This document shows positions 18,533-27,648 of a DNA stretch of 47,916 nt, piece by piece. Position 1 is the stretch's first letter, and each line of letters begins with the position of its first letter. The stretch spans positions 1 through 47,916 of the forward strand of contig JAJZRP010000011.1 of the NCBI GenBank assembly GCA_021802655.1, read 5' to 3'. The DNA is from Pseudomonadota bacterium. GTDB taxonomy: Bacteria; Pseudomonadota; Gammaproteobacteria; Burkholderiales; JABEVD01. The notes beneath the pieces were generated by a model. The model had not been told where the DNA came from. It worked only from the letters and a program-made list of their open reading frames with translations, and did not search any database. Position numbers and translations under genes: made by a program.

Positions 18533-19357
18533 ATGCTGATCTGCGGCAAATTCCGTTTCTCCCTTTCCCGTCCCCTCATCATGGGGATAGTCAATGTCAC
18601 ACCCGATTCCTTCTCGGACGGCGGGAAATTCGCATCAAGCAATGCAGCGGTCGAATATGGCATGCGCCTTGTCGAGCAGGGTGCCGATATTCTCGACATC
18701 GGCGGTGAATCAAGCCGTCCCGGCGCACAAGCCGTGCCGCTCGAAGAAGAACTCGATCGGGTGATCCCTGTCGTCGAGGCGCTTGCCAAAATGGATGTTC
18801 CGGTTTCCGTCGATACCGTCAAGGTCGAGGTGATGAAGGAAGCGGTAGGCGCTGGCGCTTCCCTGATCAACGACATCAATGCGTTGCAGGGCGTCGATCC
18901 CGATTTTCTGGTCAATTCGGATGTTGCCATCTGCCTGATGCACAAGCAGGGCGAGCCCATGACCATGCAGCTTGCGCCGAGCTATAATGACGTCCTTGCG
19001 GATGTCATCCAGTTTCTGGAGAGGCGAGTCGAAGCAGTTGTGGCGAAGGGGATTTCGCGGGAGCGCATGGTGATCGATCCTGGCTTCGGATTCGGCAAGA
19101 CTTTGGAGCAGAATCTGGAGCTTTTGAGGCATCTGGAAAGTTTCAAAACACTTGGATTGCCGATTCTCGCAGGACTATCCAGGAAGTCCATGCTGGGGGA
19201 GATCACCGGAAAACCGGTGGACGAAAGAATCCACGCCAGCATTGCCGCATCCCTCATGGCGGTCGAGAGGGGGGCTTCCATCGTGCGGGTTCACGATGCC
19301 GGGGCGATGAAGGATGCGCTTTCGGTATTCAACAGGGTAGAGGGAAAAGCAGCATGA
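18533..19357 (+). CDS. folP: Dihydropteroate synthase
   Basis: This 274-residue TIM-barrel enzyme of folate synthesis joins 4-aminobenzoate to the pterin diphosphate and is the sulfonamide target. The pterin and phosphate motifs [14 protein letters not shown] (about 18-31) and [11 protein letters not shown] are intact, with the C-terminal SIVRVHD block. The ATG at 18533 matches homologues that start just before CGKF, yet it has no Shine-Dalgarno sequence and sits directly behind the ftsH terminator, so expression may depend on read-through. The 3' end overlaps glmM by 4 bp (ATGA). Confidence 0.96.
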   Translation: MLICGKFRFSLSRPLIMGIVNVTPDSFSDGGKFASSNAAVEYGMRLVEQGADILDIGGESSRPGAQAVPLEEELDRVIPVVEALAKMDVPVSVDTVKVEVMKEAVGAGASLINDINALQGVDPDFLVNSDVAICLMHKQGEPMTMQLAPSYNDVLADVIQFLERRVEAVVAKGISRERMVIDPGFGFGKTLEQNLELLRHLESFKTLGLPILAGLSRKSMLGEITGKPVDERIHASIAASLMAVERGASIVRVHDAGAMKDALSVFNRVEGKAA

Positions 19358-20712
19358 TCAGAAAGTATTTTGGCACGGATGGGGTGAGGGGGCGCGTCGG
19401 GGAAATGCCGATCACCCCGGAATTCGTGATGCATCTTGGGTATTCCGCAGGAAAGAGGCTGGCGTCCCGCGACTGGCATCTGGCGAAGGGGGAGAGGCCT
19501 GCAGTGCTGATAGGCAAGGATACGCGCGTTTCGGGCTATCTTCTGGAATCCGCCCTGCAGGCGGGATTGTCAGCTGCAGGAGTGGATGTTTTTCTCGCAG
19601 GTCCTGTCCCGACCCCTGCGGTGGCCTATCTGACGCGCGCATTGCGCCTCCAGGCGGGCATTGTGATCAGCGCTTCCCACAATCCTTTCGAGGACAACGG
19701 CATCAAGTTCTTTTCGGACTCGGGCAGCAAGCTGCCGGACGAGACGGAAAGGGCGATCGAGGCCGGGCTCGATGAACCGATCAGGACCATGCCTTCTGCG
19801 CAACTCGGACGTGCCAAGAGGATCAACGATGCTGCGGGGAGATACATCGAATTTTGCAAAAGCACTTTCCCCTTCGATCTCGACCTGAGGGGCATGCGCA
19901 TCGTCGTCGATTGCGCGCATGGCGCGACCTATCACATCGCGCAGCCCGTCTTCCACGAACTCGGGGCGGATGTGAGCGCGATCGGTGCTTCCCCTGACGG
20001 CCTGAACATCAACCGGGAATGCGGCGCAACCGAGCCGAAAGCGCTGCAGCAGGCCGTGCTCGAGCAAAAGGCCGACCTCGGCATTGCTTTCGACGGGGAT
20101 GGGGATCGTGTGGTCATGATCGACAGCCAGGGGACGATCTATGACGGAGACCAGCTTCTTTACGTGCTCGCCCACCACAGGATGAAAAGCGGCGCGTTGA
20201 AGGGCGGCATAATCGGGACCTTGATGACCAATCTCGCCGTCGAGCATGCCTTCGCAAAATCCGGAATTCCTTTCGAGCGGGCGAGAGTAGGGGATCGCTA
20301 TGTTCTGGAGTTGCTGCAGAAAAAAGATTGGCAAATCGGAGGCGAAGGCTCGGGGCACATCATCTGCCTCGACAGGCATTCCACCGGAGACGGGATCGTT
20401 TCGGCTTTGCAGGTGCTTACCGCCATGCGGCAGGAAAATGCGACGCTTGCCGAACTGACGAAGGATCTGGTGCTTTATCCCCAGATTCTGGTGAACGTCA
20501 GGGTGGCAAAGCAGTTCGAGTTCGAAAGAAGCGAGCCGGTGCTCGAAGCGAAGCGTGCGGCGGAGCGGGATCTGGAGGATAGTGGAAGGGTGCTGCTGAG
20601 GGCTTCAGGAACCGAACCTCTGATCCGCGTCATGGTCGAGGGGAAATCCCGCGACCGCGTCAGTTACTGGGCAGATTCGATTGCGGAAGCCGTGCGTCAT
20701 GCTGCAGTTTGA
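19354..20712 (+). CDS. glmM: Phosphoglucosamine mutase
   Basis: This 452-residue cytoplasmic enzyme converts glucosamine-6-phosphate to glucosamine-1-phosphate for peptidoglycan and LPS precursors. The phosphoserine loop is ISASHNPF with Ser108 as the residue to be phosphorylated. The metal loop is DGDGDR, the sugar loop is GEGSGH, and the phosphate-binding C-terminal motif is [15 protein letters not shown]. It is coupled to folP by a 4-bp overlap, the canonical folP-glmM arrangement. The EAL remnant begins 26 bp after its stop. Confidence 0.97.
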   Translation: MIRKYFGTDGVRGRVGEMPITPEFVMHLGYSAGKRLASRDWHLAKGERPAVLIGKDTRVSGYLLESALQAGLSAAGVDVFLAGPVPTPAVAYLTRALRLQAGIVISASHNPFEDNGIKFFSDSGSKLPDETERAIEAGLDEPIRTMPSAQLGRAKRINDAAGRYIEFCKSTFPFDLDLRGMRIVVDCAHGATYHIAQPVFHELGADVSAIGASPDGLNINRECGATEPKALQQAVLEQKADLGIAFDGDGDRVVMIDSQGTIYDGDQLLYVLAHHRMKSGALKGGIIGTLMTNLAVEHAFAKSGIPFERARVGDRYVLELLQKKDWQIGGEGSGHIICLDRHSTGDGIVSALQVLTAMRQENATLAELTKDLVLYPQILVNVRVAKQFEFERSEPVLEAKRAAERDLEDSGRVLLRASGTEPLIRVMVEGKSRDRVSYWADSIAEAVRHAAV

Positions 20713-20737
20713 TTGCCCGCCGAATTTGGGTTAATAG

Positions 20738-21033
20738 GGGATCTCGCTTGCCATAGACGACTTCGGGACGGGCTATTCCAGTTTGGATTATTTGAGGTAT
20801 TTCCCGGTACAAGCTGAAGATTGATCGCTCCTTATGTCCGCGACATCACGGGAACCATCATCAGCATGGGCCACAGCCTGAAAATTAAAGTGGTAGCAGA
20901 GGGCGTGGAGACCGAAGAGCAACTTGCCCTGCTGAAGTCGCAGGGGTGCGACGAAGTTCAAGGGTACTATTACAGCAAGCCATGGCCGCCAGAGAAACTG
21001 GTCGGCTATCTGGCTAGCCGAATCTTCCCGTGA
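20738..21033 (+). pseudogene. Decayed EAL-domain (c-di-GMP phosphodiesterase) remnant
   Basis: Only the C-terminal third or so of an EAL domain remains. Three reading frames together give GISLAIDDFGTGYSSL (frame from 20738), KLKIDRS (frame from 20811) and YVRDITGTIISMGHSLKI through VVAEGVETEEQL and CDEVQGYYYSKP (frame from 20833), ending at TGA 21031-21033. Frameshifts fall at about 20810 and 20832, and roughly eight residues normally present after RDI are missing. The EAL motif and the first catalytic half are absent, so it cannot be active. The last 20 bp overlap the 3' end of pstB. It sits where pstB would normally be followed by phoU. Confidence 0.85.
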
Positions 21034-21787
21034 TGTAGTCTTCTGTGGCCTTCTGCTTCGGGGTGGTAAAGATCGAAGTGGTCTCGCCGAATTCGATCAA
21101 TTCCCCGAGATAGAGATAGGCGGTGAAATCGGAGACGCGCGCCGCCTGCTGCATGTTGTGGGTCACGATGACGATCGTGTAGTCTTCCTTCAGTTCGGTG
21201 ATGAGTTCCTCGATCCTGGCGGTCGAAATGGGATCGAGCGCGGAAGCGGGTTCGTCGAGCAGCAATACCTCTGGTTTGACAGCGATGCCGCGTGCGATGC
21301 AAAGACGCTGCTGCTGTCCACCCGAAAGGCTGTTTCCGCTCTGCTTGAGCTTGTCTTTCACTTCATCCCAAAGCGCTGCCTTCTTGAGTGCCCATTCGAC
21401 GCGGTCGTCCATGTCCCCCCGGCCCAGTTTCTCATGGAGTTTGACGCCGAATGCGATATTGTCGTAGATCGACATCGGGAAAGGGGTTGGCTTCTGGAAG
21501 ACCATGCCGATTTTCGCCCTGAGGCTGTTGAGGTCGCGCTTGCCGTCCAGGATGTTTTCCTCGTCGATCAGGATTTCGCCCACGGCCTTCTGGTTCGGAT
21601 AGAGGGCGTACATGCAGTTCATGGTTCTGAGCAGCGTCGATTTTCCGCATCCGGAAGGCCCGATGAAAGCCGTGACCTTTTTCTCCGGCATGGTAAGATT
21701 GATCGAACGCAGCGCATGGTACTTGCCGTAATAAAAGTTGAGGTTGCGGACCTCGATTTTGGGCTTGAGCGTTTTCAGAGCTTCCAT
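21014..21787 (-). CDS. pstB: Phosphate ABC transporter ATP-binding protein
   Basis: This 257-residue ABC ATPase powers high-affinity phosphate import. Walker A is GPSGCGKST (43-51), the signature is LSGGQQQR, Walker B is VLLLDEP followed by ASALD, and the switch histidine is in IVIVTHNM. The chain ends DYITGRFG, like other PstB proteins, so it is complete despite the overlap with the EAL remnant. It is the last gene of pstSCAB. No phoU follows. Confidence 0.97.
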   Translation of the reverse strand: MEALKTLKPKIEVRNLNFYYGKYHALRSINLTMPEKKVTAFIGPSGCGKSTLLRTMNCMYALYPNQKAVGEILIDEENILDGKRDLNSLRAKIGMVFQKPTPFPMSIYDNIAFGVKLHEKLGRGDMDDRVEWALKKAALWDEVKDKLKQSGNSLSGGQQQRLCIARGIAVKPEVLLLDEPASALDPISTARIEELITELKEDYTIVIVTHNMQQAARVSDFTAYLYLGELIEFGETTSIFTTPKQKATEDYITGRFG

Positions 21788-21796
21788 AGTCGTATC

Positions 21797-22639
21797 TTAA
21801 TGTAAGGTTGTTTTGCTTCGGAAGACGAACCGGGTCAGGATATTGAGCCCGAGCACCCCGAAGGTGATCAGAAGCGCGCCAGCCCAGGCGAGCTTGTGCC
21901 AGTCGTCGTAAGGACTCATCGCAAACTGGAAAATCACCACGGGAAGGTTGGCCATCGGCGCATTCATGTTGGCGTTCCAGAAGGAATTGTTGAGCGCGGT
22001 GAAGAGCAGCGGTGCAGTTTCACCGCTGATGCGCGAAAGCGCCAGCAGAATTCCGGTGATGATACCGGCTTTCGATGCGCGCAGGGTCACCAGGACGATG
22101 ACTTTCCACTGGGGAGCGCCCAGTGCCGCTGCGGCCTCCCTCAAACCGTTCGGAACCAGTTTGAGCATGTTCTCGGTAGTGCGCACCACGACCGGGATCA
22201 CGATCAATGCGAGCGCAAATGCGCCTGCCCAGCCTGAAAAGTGATGGGTCGATGCGACATAGACTTCGTAGACGAAAAGGCCGATCACGATCGATGGCGC
22301 TGAAAGCAGGATGTCGTTGATGAAGCGCGTGGCAGGGGCAAGCCAGCCTTTCTGTCCGTATTCGGCGAGATAGGTTCCTGCGAGCACTCCGACCGGCGTG
22401 CCGATTGCAACTCCTGCCAGGGTCATCGCAATGCTCCCGGCCATGGCATTCAAAAGGCCGCCGTTGCTTCCCGGGGCTGGCGTCATTTTGGTAAAAACGT
22501 CAAGAGAGATGCTGGAGAGTCCCCTGTCGATCAGGGTCCAGAGAATCCAGCCGAGCCAGAACAGGCCGAATGCCATGGCCACCATGGAAAGCGTCAGGTT
22601 GAGCCCATTGATGAGTCGGCGTTTGCGGTACAGATTCAT
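21797..22639 (-). CDS. pstA: Phosphate ABC transporter permease PstA
   Basis: This 280-residue permease has six membrane segments and the conserved cytoplasmic coupling loop [15 protein letters not shown] that docks on PstB. It forms the membrane channel with PstC. The ATG overlaps the pstC stop by 4 bp (ATGA) and pstB follows after 9 bp, so the genes are tightly coupled. Confidence 0.96.
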   Translation of the reverse strand: MNLYRKRRLINGLNLTLSMVAMAFGLFWLGWILWTLIDRGLSSISLDVFTKMTPAPGSNGGLLNAMAGSIAMTLAGVAIGTPVGVLAGTYLAEYGQKGWLAPATRFINDILLSAPSIVIGLFVYEVYVASTHHFSGWAGAFALALIVIPVVVRTTENMLKLVPNGLREAAAALGAPQWKVIVLVTLRASKAGIITGILLALSRISGETAPLLFTALNNSFWNANMNAPMANLPVVIFQFAMSPYDDWHKLAWAGALLITFGVLGLNILTRFVFRSKTTLH

Positions 22640-23598
22640 GTTTTTTCGCCTTCGCGTTTACCCAGTTGGAACAGGAGCAGTTTCGACAGGGCCAGTACGA
22701 CGAACGTGATCACGAACATGATCAGCCCGAGTTCGATCAGGGCGGAAGTATACACGTCTCCATAAGCCTCGTTGAATTCGTTGGCGAGGGTGGATGCGAT
22801 GCTGCTTCCCGGGTCGAGCAGGGAATAGCTGAAATTCTGGGCATTGCCGATGACGAAGGTCACTGCCATCGTTTCACCGAGCGCGCGGCCAAGACCGAGC
22901 ATGATGCCGCCCACGACGCCGATCTTGGTATAGGGCAGGACGACGTTCCATACCACTTCCCAGGTTGTGCAGCCTACTGCATAGGCGGACTCCTTCAGAG
23001 TGGGGGGGACGATTTCGAAAACGTCGCGCATGACCGAAGCGATGAAAGGAATGATCATGATGCCGAGGATGATGCCTGCGGTGAGCATGCCTATGCCCAT
23101 GGGTGCGCCCTGGAAGAGCATGCCAATCCCGGGAATCGGGCCGAGATGATCGATCAGCCAAGGCTGGAAATGGTCTGCGAGATGAGGCGCGAAAACAAAA
23201 AGACCCCACATGCCGTAAATGATGCTAGGTATGCCGGCCAGCAGTTCGATGGCGATGCCCAGCGGGCGCTTGAGCCATTTCGGAGAGAGTTCGGTAAGAT
23301 AGAGTGCAACGCCGAAGCTGACGGGGATGCCGATCAGCAGTGCGATGAGGGAAGTGACCAGCGTGCCGTAGACCTGGATAACGGAGCCGAACTTTACATT
23401 GACCGGATCCCAGTCCGTGCTTGTAAAAAACTTCCAGCCGAATGCCTTGATCGATGGCATGGCGCCGATGAAAAGCTCGATGATGATTCCCGCGAGCAGC
23501 GCGAGGACGGCGAAAGCGAAAAACCTCGTGGTCAGTTTGAAAGCAAGGTCGAGAAATGCCTGGAATTTTTCCCGAGATGCTGTGTTTAGTTTTGTCAT
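22636..23598 (-). CDS. pstC: Phosphate ABC transporter permease PstC
   Basis: This 320-residue permease has an N-terminal membrane segment (about 17-40), five further spans, and the coupling loop [15 protein letters not shown]. The frame stays open 17 codons upstream through the intergenic hairpin, but the start at [12 protein letters not shown] (ATG 23596-23598) lies beyond that hairpin and is preferred. No strong ribosome site is seen. The hairpin between pstS and pstC suggests lower expression of pstCAB than of pstS. Confidence 0.95.
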   Translation of the reverse strand: MTKLNTASREKFQAFLDLAFKLTTRFFAFAVLALLAGIIIELFIGAMPSIKAFGWKFFTSTDWDPVNVKFGSVIQVYGTLVTSLIALLIGIPVSFGVALYLTELSPKWLKRPLGIAIELLAGIPSIIYGMWGLFVFAPHLADHFQPWLIDHLGPIPGIGMLFQGAPMGIGMLTAGIILGIMIIPFIASVMRDVFEIVPPTLKESAYAVGCTTWEVVWNVVLPYTKIGVVGGIMLGLGRALGETMAVTFVIGNAQNFSYSLLDPGSSIASTLANEFNEAYGDVYTSALIELGLIMFVITFVVLALSKLLLFQLGKREGEKT

Positions 23599-23615
23599 TA
23601 GGCGTTCTGAATTAA

Positions 23616-23637
23616 AAGGGGCCGAAGAAGGCCCCTT
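23616..23637 (-). terminator. Attenuator-type hairpin between pstS and pstC
   Basis: Read on the minus strand, AAGGGGCC and GGCCCCTT form a perfect 8-bp stem around a TTCTTC loop, with two more T directly after the stem. It lies 27 bp after the pstS stop and 17 bp before the pstC ATG. It probably ends part of the transcripts or protects the pstS 3' end. Confidence 0.7.
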
Positions 23638-23664
23638 ATTATAGATCAAATCATGTTTCAGATT

Positions 23665-24717
23665 TTAGTTCCAGACGGAATTTCCTGCCGTGTCCTTGAT
23701 CTTTTCCTTCCAGGATTCCCTGATCAGCTTCACGACAGACGCGGGCATCGGGACATAAACCAATTCTTCGGCCATTTTTGCCCCGTTGTCGTAGGCCCAG
23801 GAATAGAATTTCAGCACTTCCTTGGCATTGGCGGGCTTTTCCTGAACGGTATGCATCAGGATGAAGGTGGCGCCGGTGATCGGCCAGGAATCCTTGCCTT
23901 CCTCGTTGGTCAGGATTTCGTAGAATCCGGGGGCGTGCTCCCAGTCTGCACCGGCAGCGGCTGCCTGGAAGGTCTTCATGGTCGGCATCAGGAAGGTGCC
24001 GTCGCGGCTTTCCAGCTGGGTGTAGACCATGTTGTTTTGCAGGGCATAGGCGTATTCTACATAGCCAATGGAGCCCTTGATGCGCTGGACATAGGAAGCG
24101 ACGCCTTCGTTACCTTTGCCACCCACCCCGACCGGGAAATTCACCGAAGTGCCCATTCCGGGTTTGATCTTCCATTCGGGGCTGACTTTGGAGAGGTAGT
24201 TGGTGAAGATGAAGGTTGTTCCGGAACCGTCGGAGCGGTGGACGACAGTGATCTTTGTGTCGGGAAGCTTGATTCCCTGATTCAGCGCCTTGATCGCGGG
24301 ATCATCCCAGTTCTTGATCTTGCCCAGATAGATGTCGGCGATGACCTTGCCGCTCAGCTTGATTTCGCCTTTCTTGATGCCGGGCAGGTTGACTGCCAGC
24401 ACTTCGCCGCCCATGACGGCAGGGAATTGCATCAGGCCGCTCTTCTGGAGATCTTCAGCCGTGAGCGGCATGTCGGATGCGCCGAAATCGACGGTCTTGG
24501 CATTGATCTGCTTGATGCCGCCGCCGGAACCGATCGATTGGTAGTTCAGGCCCACACCGGTCTTGGCCTTGTAGGCTTCTGCCCACTTGGAATAGATAGG
24601 ATACGGGAAGGTGGCGCCAGCGCCGGTGATATCGGTTGCGAAAGCGGCCGTTGCGACGGTCATGCCATAGGCCATTGCGGAAGCAATGATCAGGTTGCGG
24701 CTTTTAAAAACGGACAT
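23665..24717 (-). CDS. pstS: Periplasmic phosphate-binding protein PstS
   Basis: This 350-residue binding protein delivers phosphate to PstCAB. The Sec signal peptide covers residues 1-27 and ends AAFA before TDITGAG. Ligand-binding stretches are TGAGATFPYPIYSKW, GSGGGI and RSDGSGTTF. The ATG at 24717 is chosen because AAGGAGT lies 5 nt upstream and the signal peptide begins there; the longer frame adds 17 residues of no value. The promoter carries a Pho box. Confidence 0.97.
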   Translation of the reverse strand: MSVFKSRNLIIASAMAYGMTVATAAFATDITGAGATFPYPIYSKWAEAYKAKTGVGLNYQSIGSGGGIKQINAKTVDFGASDMPLTAEDLQKSGLMQFPAVMGGEVLAVNLPGIKKGEIKLSGKVIADIYLGKIKNWDDPAIKALNQGIKLPDTKITVVHRSDGSGTTFIFTNYLSKVSPEWKIKPGMGTSVNFPVGVGGKGNEGVASYVQRIKGSIGYVEYAYALQNNMVYTQLESRDGTFLMPTMKTFQAAAAGADWEHAPGFYEILTNEEGKDSWPITGATFILMHTVQEKPANAKEVLKFYSWAYDNGAKMAEELVYVPMPASVVKLIRESWKEKIKDTAGNSVWN

Positions 24718-24803
24718 ATGTACTCCTTTTTGACATAAATAAAGCAACAGGTTACGTGGAATTGGCAAGTGTCGCCGGATCTTTCTTGTAAATTTGCCTG
24801 AGA

Positions 24804-24836
24804 ATCATAGCTGACGGATGTTTCACTATTGTTACA
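24804..24836 (-). promoter_or_regulatory. Pho box and PhoB-dependent promoter of pstS
   Basis: On the minus strand, the direct repeats TGTAACA and TGAAACA are separated by four bases (24819-24836), giving the 11-bp period of Pho boxes. Nine nt further lies TATGAT (-10, 24804-24809), the spacing known for PhoB-activated promoters where the second repeat replaces the -35. The expected start is near 24797, with a leader of about 80 nt. Confidence 0.65.
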
Positions 24837-24856
24837 TTGTGGGAGAACGGGAGCGG

Positions 24857-24882
24857 AATGTAATCGGCACGCCGATTACATT
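24857..24882. repeat. 26-bp perfect palindrome in the pstS/tpiA divergent gap
   Basis: Arms AATGTAATCGGC and GCCGATTACATT flank a 2-bp centre (AC). No T-run follows on either strand, so it reads as a protein-binding site rather than a terminator. A further copy of AATCGG lies just downstream at 24883-24888. The centre is about 62 bp upstream of the predicted tpiA start site and 20 bp beyond the Pho box. Confidence 0.7.
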
Positions 24883-24896
24883 AATCGGATTGGGAA

Positions 24897-24925
24897 TTGA
24901 CCACCCTGGTTTTCGAGGGTAACAT
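24897..24925 (+). promoter_or_regulatory. tpiA sigma-70 promoter
   Basis: TTGACC at 24897-24902 and TAACAT at 24920-24925 are 17 nt apart, each matching 5 of 6 consensus bases. The start site would be near 24932, leaving a leader of about 20 nt. Confidence 0.6.
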
Positions 24926-24951
24926 TGGAACGTTTTTTGCTGGGGGTATCG

Positions 24952-25698
24952 ATGCGTCAAAAATTGGTCGCGGGCAACTGGAAGATGAACGGAAGCCTCG
25001 CAGAGAACGAGGCGTTGCTCGATGGAGTTGTCGCGGGGACGCGTGAATTCCCGGGGGTTGTTTGCTGTGCACCTTACCCTTACCTGTTCCAGCTGCAAAA
25101 AAGGCTTCAGGGTACGCATGTGGCGTGGGGGGCGCAGAATCTCTCTCAGTATGAGAGGGGGGCCTATACCGGAGAAGTTTCGGCTGCCATGCTGAAAGAT
25201 TTCGGCTGCAGCTATGTTATTATCGGGCACTCGGAGCGGCGCGCCATTTTTGGCGAAACGAGCATGACTGTTGCGGAGAAGTTCAAGGCTGCGCAGGATG
25301 CAGGGCTTGTTCCCATACTCTGCGTGGGCGAGACCCTTTCCGAGCGCGAGGCGGGGTCGACCTTTGCCGCGATCGGCGAACAGCTCGATGCGGTGGCGGG
25401 ATTCGTGGGTGCGGCTGCACTGGAAAATGCCGTTTTGGCGTACGAACCCGTTTGGGCGATAGGTACGGGCAAAACGGCAACGCCGCAGCAGGCGCAGGAT
25501 GTGCACCGGCATTTACGGGAGCGCATCGCCCTGATGGATGCGGAAGTGGCCGGAAAGGTGCGCATTCTTTACGGGGGCAGCGTGAAGTCTTCCAATGCGG
25601 CAGAGCTCTTTGCGATGCCTGACATTGACGGTGGCCTGATCGGAGGGGCGTCTCTCGTGGCGTCCGATTTTTGTGATATTTGCCGCGCAGCGGTTTGA
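24952..25698 (+). CDS. tpiA: Triosephosphate isomerase
   Basis: This 248-residue TIM-barrel enzyme interconverts dihydroxyacetone phosphate and glyceraldehyde-3-phosphate. Catalytic Lys11 (GNWKMN), His93 (IGHSERR) and Glu165 ([11 protein letters not shown]) are present, with phosphate-binding YGGSVKSSN near the C terminus. The frame also opens at TTG 24925, but that codon overlaps the -10 and the ATG at 24952 follows a GGGGGT ribosome site. secG follows after 6 bp, a conserved betaproteobacterial order. Confidence 0.97.
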   Translation: MRQKLVAGNWKMNGSLAENEALLDGVVAGTREFPGVVCCAPYPYLFQLQKRLQGTHVAWGAQNLSQYERGAYTGEVSAAMLKDFGCSYVIIGHSERRAIFGETSMTVAEKFKAAQDAGLVPILCVGETLSEREAGSTFAAIGEQLDAVAGFVGAAALENAVLAYEPVWAIGTGKTATPQQAQDVHRHLRERIALMDAEVAGKVRILYGGSVKSSNAAELFAMPDIDGGLIGGASLVASDFCDICRAAV

Positions 25699-25704
25699 AT
25701 CGAT

Positions 25705-26013
25705 ATGGATACGCTTATTCTTGTTTTTCATGCTTTGGCCGCCATTGGCGTCATCACCCTTGTGCTTTTGCAGCATGGCAAGGGCGCGGATATGGGTGCG
25801 GCTTTCGGCAGTGGTTCGGCCGGCAGCCTTTTCGGATCGAGCGGTTCGGCGAGTTTCCTGAGCCGGACGACGGCTGTTCTGGCTGCGGTTTTTTTTGCGA
25901 CGAGCCTGGCATTGACTTATGTTTCAAGCCACAAGTCTGCATCCAAGGGCGTGATGGCAAGCGTCGTTGCCAAGCCCGCTCAGGCGCCGAAATCCGGCGA
26001 GATTCCGAAATAA
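25705..26013 (+). CDS. secG: Protein translocase subunit SecG
   Basis: This 102-residue inner-membrane protein has two membrane segments (about 4-22 and 52-72) joined by the family loop GKGADMGAAFGSGSAGSLFGSSG. SecG assists SecYEA-dependent export. The C-terminal 28 residues are a charged, Lys/Pro-rich tail of variable type. It is cotranscribed with tpiA (6-bp gap), and the tRNA-Leu promoter follows directly. Confidence 0.95.
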   Translation: MDTLILVFHALAAIGVITLVLLQHGKGADMGAAFGSGSAGSLFGSSGSASFLSRTTAVLAAVFFATSLALTYVSSHKSASKGVMASVVAKPAQAPKSGEIPK

Positions 26014-26016
26014 TAT

Positions 26017-26045
26017 TTGCCGGAAGAGGCGGGTTAAATTAGAAT
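26017..26045 (+). promoter_or_regulatory. Putative tRNA-Leu promoter
   Basis: TTGCCG at 26017-26022 and TAGAAT at 26040-26045 are separated by 17 nt. The start would be near 26052, 17 nt upstream of the mature tRNA 5' end. Confidence 0.5.
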
Positions 26046-26068
26046 TGGGGGTTGAATGTCTCTCAAAT

Positions 26069-26153
26069 GCCGATGTGGTGAAATTGGTAGACACGCCGTC
26101 TTGAGGGGGCGGTGGCGAAAGCTGTGCCAGTTCGAGTCTGGCCATCGGCACCA
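26069..26153 (+). tRNA. tRNA-Leu (anticodon GAG)
   Basis: The sequence folds as an 85-nt class II tRNA. The acceptor stem pairs GCCGATG with CATCGGC, with the discriminator A and an encoded CCA at 26151-26153. The anticodon loop is TTGAGGG with GAG at 26103-26105, reading CUC/CUU. The variable arm TGGCGAAAGCTGT is long, as in leucine tRNAs, and the T arm is GCCAG-TTCGAGT-CTGGC. It lies between secG and nuoA, a conserved position in betaproteobacteria. Confidence 0.96.
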
Positions 26154-26246
26154 AATTTGGAATATAAGCATCTTTTGATGAGAATGATAACCGGTAAACG
26201 ATAAGCCGGTCCCGGGCTTCGCCCGAGTAATGTTTGGAGGGGCATT
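26154..26246 (+). promoter_or_regulatory. Leader region between tRNA-Leu and nuoA
   Basis: The 93-bp gap holds a small GC hairpin (CGGGC-TTC-GCCCG, 26213-26225) and the nuoA ribosome site GGAGGGG. A TTGATG at 26175 could be a -35, but no good -10 follows at the right distance. The nuo promoter is therefore not settled. Confidence 0.35.
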
Positions 26247-26603
26247 ATGCTGGAAGGCTATTTTCCTGTTCTGCTATTCATTTTTGTCGGCATCGCCATG
26301 GGAGTTGCGCCCATGCTGGCAGGTGCGATTCTGGCTCCGCACCGTCCCGACAGCGAAAAGCTTTCTTCCTATGAGTGCGGTTTCGAGGCATTCGAGGATG
26401 CCAGGATGAAATTCGACGTGCGCTATTACCTCGTCGCAATCCTCTTCATTCTTTTCGATCTCGAGATTGCTTTCCTGTTTCCCTGGGCCATTGTGCTGAA
26501 GGAGATCGGCATGTTCGGTTTCGTTGCGATGCTGGTATTTCTCGGCATACTGACCGTTGGCTTTGCTTATGAATGGATGAAGGGGGCGCTGGAATGGGAA
26601 TAG
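26247..26603 (+). CDS. nuoA: NADH-quinone oxidoreductase subunit A
   Basis: This 118-residue membrane subunit of complex I has three membrane segments. The family loop [21 protein letters not shown] between the first two spans carries the conserved Cys and acidic residues at the quinone-channel side. It is the first of 14 nuo genes in one run on the plus strand. nuoB starts inside its last codons (10-bp overlap). GGAGGGG before the ATG is the ribosome site. Confidence 0.96.
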   Translation: MLEGYFPVLLFIFVGIAMGVAPMLAGAILAPHRPDSEKLSSYECGFEAFEDARMKFDVRYYLVAILFILFDLEIAFLFPWAIVLKEIGMFGFVAMLVFLGILTVGFAYEWMKGALEWE

Positions 26604-27076
26604 AAGGCGTCCTGGAAAAAGGATTTGCTACAACGCAGATCGACCATGTCGTCAATTGGGCGCGCACCGGATCCCTTTGGCCGATGACCTTCGGCCTTGC
26701 CTGTTGCGCCGTGGAGATGATGCATGCAGGTGCTTCCCGCTACGACCTTGACCGCTTCGGCGTGGTGTTCAGGGCGAGCCCGAGGCAGGCCGATGTGATG
26801 ATCGTGGCCGGTACGCTCTGCAACAAGATGGCTCCTGCGCTCAGAAAGGTTTACGACCAGATGGCGGAACCGCGCTGGGTCATTTCCATGGGTTCCTGCG
26901 CCAACGGCGGCGGCTATTACCACTATTCCTATTCCGTTGTCAGAGGGTGCGATCGCATCGTTCCCGTCGACATCTACGTTCCGGGGTGCCCGCCGACGGC
27001 TGAAGCGCTGCTCTACGGCATCATTCAGCTCCAGAACAAGATCAAGCGCACCAACACCATCGCCAGGCAACCATGA
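26594..27076 (+). CDS. nuoB: NADH-quinone oxidoreductase subunit B
   Basis: This 160-residue peripheral subunit holds cluster N2, the last iron-sulfur centre before quinone. The ligands Cys37, Cys38, Cys102 and Cys132 ([26 protein letters not shown]) are all present. The ATG at 26594 is preferred over the open frame at 26573 because homologues begin at [11 protein letters not shown]. It overlaps nuoA by 10 bp and nuoC by 4 bp. Confidence 0.96.
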   Translation: MGIEGVLEKGFATTQIDHVVNWARTGSLWPMTFGLACCAVEMMHAGASRYDLDRFGVVFRASPRQADVMIVAGTLCNKMAPALRKVYDQMAEPRWVISMGSCANGGGYYHYSYSVVRGCDRIVPVDIYVPGCPPTAEALLYGIIQLQNKIKRTNTIARQP

Positions 27077-27645
27077 TCGACAAGACGCAACTTGAGTCCC
27101 TGCTCGGCGATTCCCTGTCGAGCTTTACGGAAAGATTGGGTGAAACCACGATAGAAGTCGCCTCCAATGGCATGATCGATTCCCTGACGCTTCTCAAAAA
27201 TGCCGGTTTCGAGCAGCTCATCGATCTTTGCGGCGTGGATTATTCGGCCTATGGCAACGGAGAACGGGAGGGCCCTCGCTTTGCTGCCGTTTATCACCTG
27301 CTTTCAGTCAGAAACAACGAGAGGCTGAGGGTGAGAATATTCGTTTTGGACGACGATTTTCCCGTTCTGGATTCCTGCATCGGCGTGTGGGCGTCGGCCA
27401 ACTGGTACGAGCGGGAGGCATTCGATCTTTTCGGAATCGTATTCTCCGGCCACCCCGACCTGAGAAGGATACTGACCGACTACGGTTTCATTGGAAACCC
27501 GTTTCGCAAGGATTTCCCCCTTTCCGGCAACGTCGAGATGCGTTACGACGAGCATCTCGGGCGGGTCGTATACCAGCCGGTCAGTATCACGCCAAGGGAA
27601 ATCACCCCGCGCATCGTGCGCGAAGAGAACTACGGCAAGGCTTGA
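27073..27645 (+). CDS. nuoC: NADH-quinone oxidoreductase subunit C
   Basis: This 190-residue 30-kDa-type subunit of the peripheral arm is separate from NuoD here (they are fused in E. coli). The conserved block is [42 protein letters not shown] (residues about 113-154). Its ATG overlaps the nuoB stop by 4 bp and nuoD follows after 3 bp. Confidence 0.95.
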   Translation: MIDKTQLESLLGDSLSSFTERLGETTIEVASNGMIDSLTLLKNAGFEQLIDLCGVDYSAYGNGEREGPRFAAVYHLLSVRNNERLRVRIFVLDDDFPVLDSCIGVWASANWYEREAFDLFGIVFSGHPDLRRILTDYGFIGNPFRKDFPLSGNVEMRYDEHLGRVVYQPVSITPREITPRIVREENYGKA

Positions 27646-27648
27646 GAC

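Noticed and set aside
20821-21033. A functional 70-residue EAL protein
   Set aside because: Domain homology continues upstream in two other frames, and the catalytic EAL half is missing, so it is a relic and not an independent gene.
26205-26230. Terminator after tRNA-Leu
   Set aside because: The 5-bp GC stem has no T-run and the nuoA ribosome site follows directly, so termination is not supported.
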